NCBI RefSeq assembly: GCF_009712225.1
Contig: NZ_WASP01000006.1
Coordinates: 124,001 to 188,000, forward strand
Source of the DNA: Desulfovibrio sp.
Lineage (GTDB): Bacteria; Desulfobacterota; Desulfovibrionia; Desulfovibrionales; Desulfovibrionaceae
Direction: 5' to 3'
DNA length: 64,000 bases
In this document: one piece after another, positions 58,984 through 64,000 of the stretch
Numbering within the stretch: the stretch's first letter is position 1
Layout: each line of letters starts with the position of its first letter
Made by a program: the position numbers and the translations under genes
The notes under the pieces: model-generated
The model's input: only the letters and a program-made list of their open reading frames with translations
What the model was told of the DNA's origin: nothing
Database searches by the model: none

Positions 58984-59207
58984 TATTCGTCGCTTACCCG
59001 GCTCACAAGGCGGGCCAGAACGTCCGGGCCGTCCTTGATCAGTTTTTCGTGCATTGCAGAGGCCTCGTTAAACGACAGCTCGGCAAGCATATCCTTGCTC
59101 TTGTCGGGGTTGGCGGCAAGAATGGCTTCAAAAGTCTGGGCCACGGCATCTCTGTCGCGGCCAGTCAGTTCGCTTAGGGCGTTGATCAACACATCAAGTC
59201 TACGCAT
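58983..59207 (-). CDS. Small hypothetical protein (74 aa)
   Basis: The start at 59207 (MRRLDVLINALSELTGRDRD) has GAGG upstream. Helical and acidic, with the run TFEAILAANPDKSKDMLAELSF and no cysteine or membrane segment. The composition is plausible for a real protein and the gene ends in a hairpin shared with the convergent neighbour. No family recognised. Confidence 0.6.
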   Translation of the reverse strand: MRRLDVLINALSELTGRDRDAVAQTFEAILAANPDKSKDMLAELSFNEASAMHEKLIKDGPDVLARLVSRVSDE

Positions 59208-59471
59208 GGAATAGTCCTCAAGGCCTTGCAAGGCTTACGGGCATGGTAGCAGCAACCGGCAAGAGCAGCAGCTTCAGCCGGTGTGGTAACCATGCGGGAA
59301 TAGTACGGTTTATTTTCTGGCTGCTTGTATAGCGCCAATGGGGTGCACGGTGCAAGCCCTCGCGCACAAAAAAGGCCGAGGGGCTGATTCAGTTGGCCTG
59401 CCACAGTGGCAAGGAATCATGCCGAGCAGCAGGCGCTCTGCTGATTTTTGGACTCTTGGGTTCTGGTCAGA

Positions 59472-60623
59472 TCAGGCCGGGCCACCAAGCAGGGCCGGAA
59501 TATCAAATTCCGCAGATTCAGCCACAGAGAGTGAACGCGTGATGCGCAGCCCGATGTAGCGCGTGAGGTCGACAAACTGCGGCTGAATGGTGCGTCCATC
59601 TGGGTCTTGCGCCACAAGAACGCAGGGCTGGGCAGGAAAATTGGTGTTGGAACGGCACACAATGCCCCGGTGCTCGTTTGAAAGCTCCACAGCCGTACCC
59701 ACGGGAAAAATACCCACCATCTTGATGAAACGTTCAACATAGCCCGGTGCCCAGGCCTGCCCGCGCATCTTGTACATCATGCCAAGAGCCTTGTTGGGCG
59801 GCAGTGCACCCTTGTAAACACGCTTGGACGAAAGCGCGTCGTACACGTCGCTGAGCGAGAGAATGCGCCCGATAACACCAATCTGCTTGCCAGAAAGCCG
59901 GTAGGGGTAGCCCGTGCCGTTGTGCTTTTCGTGGTGCTGCTCGATGCCTTCTGTGGTTTCCTGGTCAACGCTCGAAAACTGTTTGATTTTTTCAACGCCC
60001 AGCTGCACATGCGAGCGCATGGTTTCAACTTCCTGAAACGTCAGCGAGCGGGGGGCAGTAAGAATTTCGTGTGGAATCAGCGCCTTCCCGTAATCGTGCA
60101 GCAGGCCGGACAAACCAACGCTGTGCAGGCGGTCTTCAGGCATGCCCAGAAAATTGGCAAAGGCCACGGCAAAAATGGTTACGTTGACGCTGTGGGCGTA
60201 TGTGTATTCGTCTGTTTTTTTGAGCAGCGAAAGGGTCACAAGCGCATCAACGTTGCGCGAAAGACTCTTGATGATGTCTCCCACCAGCGGGCGCGCAAAG
60301 GTAAGATCAAGCGCGCCGCCTCTGGCGGATTCAAGAAAGTTTTTAACGTTTTCGTACGCGTCTTCGTATATCCGGTTGGCGTTTTGCAGCTCGACGGCAA
60401 GCGGAGTATTGGGCTGGGGCGCAGCAGCATTTTCGTCGCAGGAGCGCTCAGGATCGTAGTATGCCTCGGCAAAACCCTGCAGGATAATTCCATTTATTTC
60501 ATCGTTAGATGCCAAAATGCCCTCCTGCATATAAAGCAGGGGAGCTTTTAGCCATGAAATCCCAGGATCGACGATGTACATTCCTGGGCGAAGGGTTGCG
60601 ACTGGTATTTTGATGTGCGCCAT
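59472..60623 (-). CDS. HD-GYP c-di-GMP phosphodiesterase with N-terminal DUF3391-like domain
   Basis: Start at 60623 (MAHIKIPVATLRPGMYIVDP), chosen because LRPGMYI is the typical opening of the DUF3391 region; the ribosome site is weak. The C-terminal HD-GYP domain holds the HD pair in GLLHDYGKALIP, then HVQLGVEKI, and the GYP block HHEKHNGTGYPYRLSGKQIG, with ILSLSDVYDALSSKRVYK. All metal and GYP positions look intact, so hydrolysis of c-di-GMP to GMP is expected. 383 residues, cytoplasmic. It opposes the two GGDEF cyclases of this window. Confidence 0.92.
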   Translation of the reverse strand: MAHIKIPVATLRPGMYIVDPGISWLKAPLLYMQEGILASNDEINGIILQGFAEAYYDPERSCDENAAAPQPNTPLAVELQNANRIYEDAYENVKNFLESARGGALDLTFARPLVGDIIKSLSRNVDALVTLSLLKKTDEYTYAHSVNVTIFAVAFANFLGMPEDRLHSVGLSGLLHDYGKALIPHEILTAPRSLTFQEVETMRSHVQLGVEKIKQFSSVDQETTEGIEQHHEKHNGTGYPYRLSGKQIGVIGRILSLSDVYDALSSKRVYKGALPPNKALGMMYKMRGQAWAPGYVERFIKMVGIFPVGTAVELSNEHRGIVCRSNTNFPAQPCVLVAQDPDGRTIQPQFVDLTRYIGLRITRSLSVAESAEFDIPALLGGPA

Positions 60624-60948
60624 GAGTTCTTGATCGCCTGCGTGTAAAGTGCGTGCTTTTGCCTGAAACTTCCAAACCGGGTAGGAGCGATAAGCTTCAA
60701 ACCGTCGCATACAGTATTTTTTATACTGCGATATTTGAAAAATAAATTCAACACACAATTTATTGCAAGTTAATCATATAATTATGTGTAGGGTTTCGGT
60801 TGGTTGTGCTGCTTGTGAGCGCCTGAGGTAAAGGATATAGACCTGCGTGGTTACTGTGATAGCGCAGCTTATCGTGTTTTGTGAATTGGCAATAATTATT
60901 AATTTGCATAAAACCACTGGAGCCGCAGCGGCGGCGCAGGAGGTAATC
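60624..60948. other. Divergent control region of the HD-GYP and deacetylase genes
   Basis: 325 bases with no gene. It contains a palindrome CAGTAT-TTTTT-ATACTG near 60712-60728 upstream of the HD-GYP gene, AT-rich DNA, and the deacetylase promoter listed separately. Confidence 0.45.
60886..60914 (+). promoter_or_regulatory. Sigma-70 promoter of the polysaccharide deacetylase gene
   Basis: TTGGCA (60886-60891), 17-base spacer, TAAAAC (60909-60914), about 35 bases before the ATG. Confidence 0.45.
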
Positions 60949-61989
60949 ATGGTTCTGCTATCTATGCGTAAGGGAAGCAGGGGGCGTATGTGCGCCCTGT
61001 GGGCAACGGTGCTGTGCCTGTGGGTGGTGATGCAGGCAGCGGCATGCGCGCAGGAGGTGGCCCCCGCCAGCAGTGGCGCGGCCTCCTGGCTGCCCGACGC
61101 GCAGGACGCCCGCAAGGCCCTGCCCAACAATTCCACACCCCCTTCGAGGCGCGAACCGGCCACTATGCTGGCCCCCCTCCCATCCGCTGATGTGGGCACC
61201 ATTCGCCGGGTTACCATTGCCGACGGAGCCAAGGTGGTTGCCCTTACTTTTGACATGTGCGAGCTGGATACAGTCACCACTGGCTGCGATATGGAAATTT
61301 TGGGCTTTTTGCGGACCGAGCGCATACCCGCCACGCTCTTTATGGGCGGCAAATGGATGCGCACCCATGCCCGCAGGGTGATGCAGATCATGGGCGAGCC
61401 CCAGTTTGAAATCGCCAACCACGCATGGTCGCACGGCAATTTTGCCCTGCTTTCGCCCGCTGGCCTGCGTGCCCAGGTTTTGTGGACGCAGGCGCAGTAT
61501 GAGCTGCTGCGCGAGCAGGTGCAGAGCGAAGCCAGGGCACAGGGGCGCCCTGAACCAGCCATTGCGCCCGTGCCAACATTGTTTCGCCTTCCTTACGGGC
61601 GTTGCAACGATCAGGCCCTGCAGGCGCTGGCGAACCTTGGCATGCAGGTTGTGCAGTGGGATGTGGTGGCAGAATCAGGCGCGGACAATACCAGGCCCGA
61701 ACACGCGCGCCATGAGGCCCATCTGGTTGCCTCGCAGGTACGGCCCGGTTCCATTTTGCTGCTCCATGCCAATCTGGTTCCCAAGGGCTCGGCCCAACTG
61801 CTGCGCGATACCGTGGCAGAGCTGCGCGCCAAGGGCTACAGCTTTGTAACGGCAAGCACCCTGCTGGGCATGGGCAAGCCGCAGCACACCATGAACGGGT
61901 ACTTTACCTCGCCGGGCGACAACAAGGCCCTGGACGGCCAGTTTGGCATCGACGGCACGGGGCGGCGCACGCCCTTTAACGGCAATTAG
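60949..61989 (+). CDS. Exported polysaccharide deacetylase (NodB domain)
   Basis: The start at 60949 follows AGGAGG. The first 35 residues form a signal peptide (MVLLSMRKGSRGRMCALWAT, then a hydrophobic core ending AAACAQE). After a Pro/Ser-rich linker, the NodB domain begins at about 90 with VVALTFDMCELD (catalytic Asp102), then ATLFMGGKWM, the metal histidines in IANHAWSHGN, RLPYGRCNDQAL, and a late LLLHANLVPKGS. The usual TFDDG reads TFDMCE here, so the second, metal-binding Asp is Met. The 346-residue product should act on cell-envelope or exopolysaccharide acetyl groups. Confidence 0.85.
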   Translation: MVLLSMRKGSRGRMCALWATVLCLWVVMQAAACAQEVAPASSGAASWLPDAQDARKALPNNSTPPSRREPATMLAPLPSADVGTIRRVTIADGAKVVALTFDMCELDTVTTGCDMEILGFLRTERIPATLFMGGKWMRTHARRVMQIMGEPQFEIANHAWSHGNFALLSPAGLRAQVLWTQAQYELLREQVQSEARAQGRPEPAIAPVPTLFRLPYGRCNDQALQALANLGMQVVQWDVVAESGADNTRPEHARHEAHLVASQVRPGSILLLHANLVPKGSAQLLRDTVAELRAKGYSFVTASTLLGMGKPQHTMNGYFTSPGDNKALDGQFGIDGTGRRTPFNGN

Positions 61990-62025
61990 CCCGCAATCCG
62001 CTGTTACGCGCAAGGATTACCACCC

Positions 62026-62670
62026 GTGAAGCAATATCTTTTTTTTGACCTCGACGGTACGGTTACCGATTCCAAAACAGGCATCATCCGTTCCGTGCAG
62101 CACGCGCTGGCGCATTTTAACGTGAGCCGCGCAGACGAAGACCTGCTGTACTTTATTGGCCCGCCCCTGCGTGATTCGTTTGGCAAAATATTTGACGGCG
62201 ACACCGCCAAGGCAGAGCTGGCCGTAAAAAAATACAGGGAATACTACACTGTTACAGGTATTTTTGAAAATGCCCTGTATGATGGCATTGCCGACCTGCT
62301 GGCCGCCCTGCGCGGCGCTGGCCGCGTTGTATCGCTGGCTACCTCAAAGCCTGAGCCTTTTGCCTTGCGTATTCTTGAGCATTTTGGCATTGCCGGCCTG
62401 TTTGACCACGTGGCAGGGGCGGAGCTCACTGGCCCGCGCAACAGCAAGTCGTCTGTGCTGCGGCACGCCTGCGGTCTGTGCGATGTTGACGATATGCAGC
62501 AATGCCTGATGGTGGGCGACAGAAAGTACGACGTGCTGGGCGCGCATGCCGTGGGAATGTCCTGCGCCGGTGTGCTCTACGGCTACGGTTCGCGCCGCGA
62601 GTTGGAAGAAGCCGGGGCGGAGTGCCTGTGCGACGACGTGCCCTCGCTGCGGCGCATGCTGCTGGCCTGA
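62026..62670 (+). CDS. HAD hydrolase, phosphoglycolate phosphatase-like
   Basis: The start is a GTG at 62026 with AAGGATT upstream (MKQYLFFDLDGTVTDSKTGI). Catalytic Asp8 and Asp10 lie in FFDLDGTVTDS. The cap domain includes FIGPPLRDSFGKIF, motif II VVSLATSKPEPFA, motif III lysine near RNSKSSVL, and motif IV CLMVGDRKYDVLGAHAVGM. 214 residues, as in Gph/PpaX-type phosphatases. Substrate not defined. It begins 36 bases after the deacetylase and probably shares its transcript. Confidence 0.85.
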   Translation: MKQYLFFDLDGTVTDSKTGIIRSVQHALAHFNVSRADEDLLYFIGPPLRDSFGKIFDGDTAKAELAVKKYREYYTVTGIFENALYDGIADLLAALRGAGRVVSLATSKPEPFALRILEHFGIAGLFDHVAGAELTGPRNSKSSVLRHACGLCDVDDMQQCLMVGDRKYDVLGAHAVGMSCAGVLYGYGSRRELEEAGAECLCDDVPSLRRMLLA

Positions 62671-62715
62671 ACCTGTAAATGCGGGCATGCCCCGCGCGGT
62701 CTGAATAACCCGTAA

Positions 62716-62747
62716 AAAAAGCTCCCCGCGTTTGCGGGGAGCTTTTT
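62716..62747. terminator. Bidirectional terminator between the HAD gene and lysC
   Basis: AAAAAGCTCCCCGC (62716-62729) pairs GCGGGGAGCTTTTT (62734-62747) around a 4-base loop, with T-runs on both strands. Confidence 0.85.
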
Positions 62748-62777
62748 AATGCTCAGCGAGCGCTGGCAGGGGGCCGG

Positions 62778-64000
62778 TTAGCCCAGATCCCAGTCCAGAC
62801 CAAAGGTGTCGTGCAGGATGCGCACGGCAAGCTCAACGTATTTTTCCTGAATCAGGATGGTGATCTTGATTTCAGAGGTGCTGATCATGAGGATATTGAT
62901 GCCTTCCTGGGTCAGCGCGGCAAAAGCGCGCGCGGCAACGCCAGAGTGGTTGCGCATGCCCACGCCGATGGCGGAGACCTTGGCCACGCTCACGTCGTGC
63001 AGCACTTCGCGGGCGCCTGTCTTCTTGGCCACTTCTTCCATCATCTCGAGGGTCTGCTTGAGCTCCTTGCGTGAGACGGTGAAGGTCATGTCGGTGTGGC
63101 CATCCTGGCTGGTATTCTGCACGATCATGTCGACCAGAATGCCCTTTTCGGAGAGGGGGCCAAAAACCGCCGCAGCCGTGCCTGGCACGTCGGGAAGGTC
63201 GCGCAGGGTCACGCGGGCCTGGTCTTTGTCATAGGCAATGCCGGAGACGAGTACGGCTTCCATGGTGGAGTCCTCCTGGGTGACAAGCGTGCCGGGATCA
63301 CTGCTGAACGTAGAGCGCACGCGCACGGGAACCTTGTATTTTTTGGCAAATTCTACAGAGCGTATGTGCAGTACCTTGGCCCCCATGCTTGCCATTTCAA
63401 GCATTTCCTCATAGGCAACGCGGTCCATCTTGCGGGCCGTGGAGCAGATGTTGGGGTCGGTGGTGTAGACGCCGTCAACGTCGGTGTAAATGTCGCATTC
63501 CACAGAGCCCAGAGCCGCAGCCAGGGCCACCGCAGAGGTGTCCGAGCCGCCACGGCCAAGGGTGGTGATGCGCCCGTCTTCGGTGCAGCCCTGAAAGCCA
63601 GCTACCACGAGAACATCATATTCCTTGAGGTGCTTGCGTAGCGAGTTGCTGTCGATGGAGCGGATGCGCGCACGACCAAAGTCGTTGTCTGTGGTGATGG
63701 GAATCTGCCAGCCGAGCAGCGAACGGGCGCGAATGCCCGCATCTTTCAGCAGCATGGTAAACAGGCTGATGGAAACCTGTTCGCCAGTGGAAACGAGAGA
63801 ATCGACTTCCGCGCGGTCAGGCGTAGAAGACCATTCATCAGCAAGGGCAAGCAGCTTGTTGGTGTCGCCAGCCCGCGCCGAAAGCACCGCAATGACCTTA
63901 TACCCCTGGGCAAGGCCTTCCAGCACTTTTTCACGCACCTGCTTCATGCACTCCAGCTTGGCAACGGAAGTGCCGCCAAATTTCTGGACCAGAATTTTCA
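62778..64000 (-). CDS. lysC: Aspartate kinase (start codon cut by the right edge)
   Basis: Phosphorylates aspartate, the entry to lysine, threonine and methionine synthesis. The frame enters at the right edge with KILVQKFGGTSVAKLECMK, so only the first base of the presumed ATG is outside; full length would be 407. Catalytic pieces: KFGGTSVA, FQGCTEDGRITTLGRGGSDTSA and YTDVDGVYTTDPN. Two ACT domains close the protein (VTLRDLPDVPGTAAAVFGPLSEKGI and VSAIGVGMRNHSGVAARAFAAL), the usual site of lysine/threonine feedback. Monofunctional, without a fused homoserine dehydrogenase. Confidence 0.96.
   Translation of the reverse strand, partial: KILVQKFGGTSVAKLECMKQVREKVLEGLAQGYKVIAVLSARAGDTNKLLALADEWSSTPDRAEVDSLVSTGEQVSISLFTMLLKDAGIRARSLLGWQIPITTDNDFGRARIRSIDSNSLRKHLKEYDVLVVAGFQGCTEDGRITTLGRGGSDTSAVALAAALGSVECDIYTDVDGVYTTDPNICSTARKMDRVAYEEMLEMASMGAKVLHIRSVEFAKKYKVPVRVRSTFSSDPGTLVTQEDSTMEAVLVSGIAYDKDQARVTLRDLPDVPGTAAAVFGPLSEKGILVDMIVQNTSQDGHTDMTFTVSRKELKQTLEMMEEVAKKTGAREVLHDVSVAKVSAIGVGMRNHSGVAARAFAALTQEGINILMISTSEIKITILIQEKYVELAVRILHDTFGLDWDLG

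Overview
The window reads as chromosomal DNA of a Desulfovibrio-type sulfate reducer (Desulfovibrionaceae). That is an inference from a GC-rich coding style, a clostridial/deltaproteobacterial-type nif operon (nifH, two PII genes, nifD, nifK, nifE, a nifN-nifB fusion and a two-gene nifV), a CCG-type anaerobic glycerol-3-phosphate dehydrogenase, a TRAP transporter, and many c-di-GMP and chemotaxis proteins. No rRNA, tRNA, CRISPR array, insertion sequence or prophage was recognised.

Layout. 1-4.2 kb: a partial unknown protein running off the left edge, two small hypothetical proteins and a Cache-GGDEF diguanylate cyclase. 4.4-10 kb: radA, a CYTH protein, clpS, clpA and aat, all on the + strand; the last three form an N-degron proteolysis unit. 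10.4-15.5 kb: uvrB, ligA and dapB. 15.8-19.3 kb: a chemoreceptor and a DMT exporter. 19.5-20.6 kb: a small hypothetical gene, a strongly structured untranslated region ending in an intrinsic terminator, then panD. 20.8-25 kb: a CoA-binding protein, a YkgJ protein and a J-domain protein in one tight operon, and a KefB-type antiporter.

25-38 kb is the nitrogen-fixation region, all on the - strand. A sigma-54 promoter lies upstream of nifH, followed by nifH-nifI1-nifI2-nifD-nifK-nifE-nifN/B-nifV(C-terminal type)-nifV(catalytic). After a gap come an AnfO-like protein and a repeat protein built on TP-x-G motifs. NifH and NifDK form the nitrogenase, NifI1/I2 should switch its activity, NifE and NifN-B build FeMo-co, and the NifV pair should supply homocitrate.

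38.5-46 kb: a methyltransferase, then a glycerol-3-phosphate locus (glpA-glpB-glpC, a NagD-type phosphatase and glpT). 46.9-50 kb: a TRAP transporter (dctP, dctQ, dctM) flanked by two long, very AT-rich gene-free stretches. 50.7-54 kb: a DUF362 ferredoxin-like protein and the uracil salvage pair upp-uraA. 54.5-64 kb: a PAS-GGDEF cyclase, a PHP-glycosyltransferase fusion, an HD-GYP protein, a polysaccharide deacetylase, a phosphoglycolate-phosphatase-like HAD, and lysC, which lacks only its first base at the right edge.

The most interesting unexplained signal is the RNA-like element at 19974-20179 before panD. It has a 9-bp closing helix, two internal hairpins, mutually exclusive helices, and a loop complementary both to an internal segment and to the terminator arm. 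The AnfO-like/TP-x-G pair beside a molybdenum nif operon and the PHP-glycosyltransferase fusion come next.
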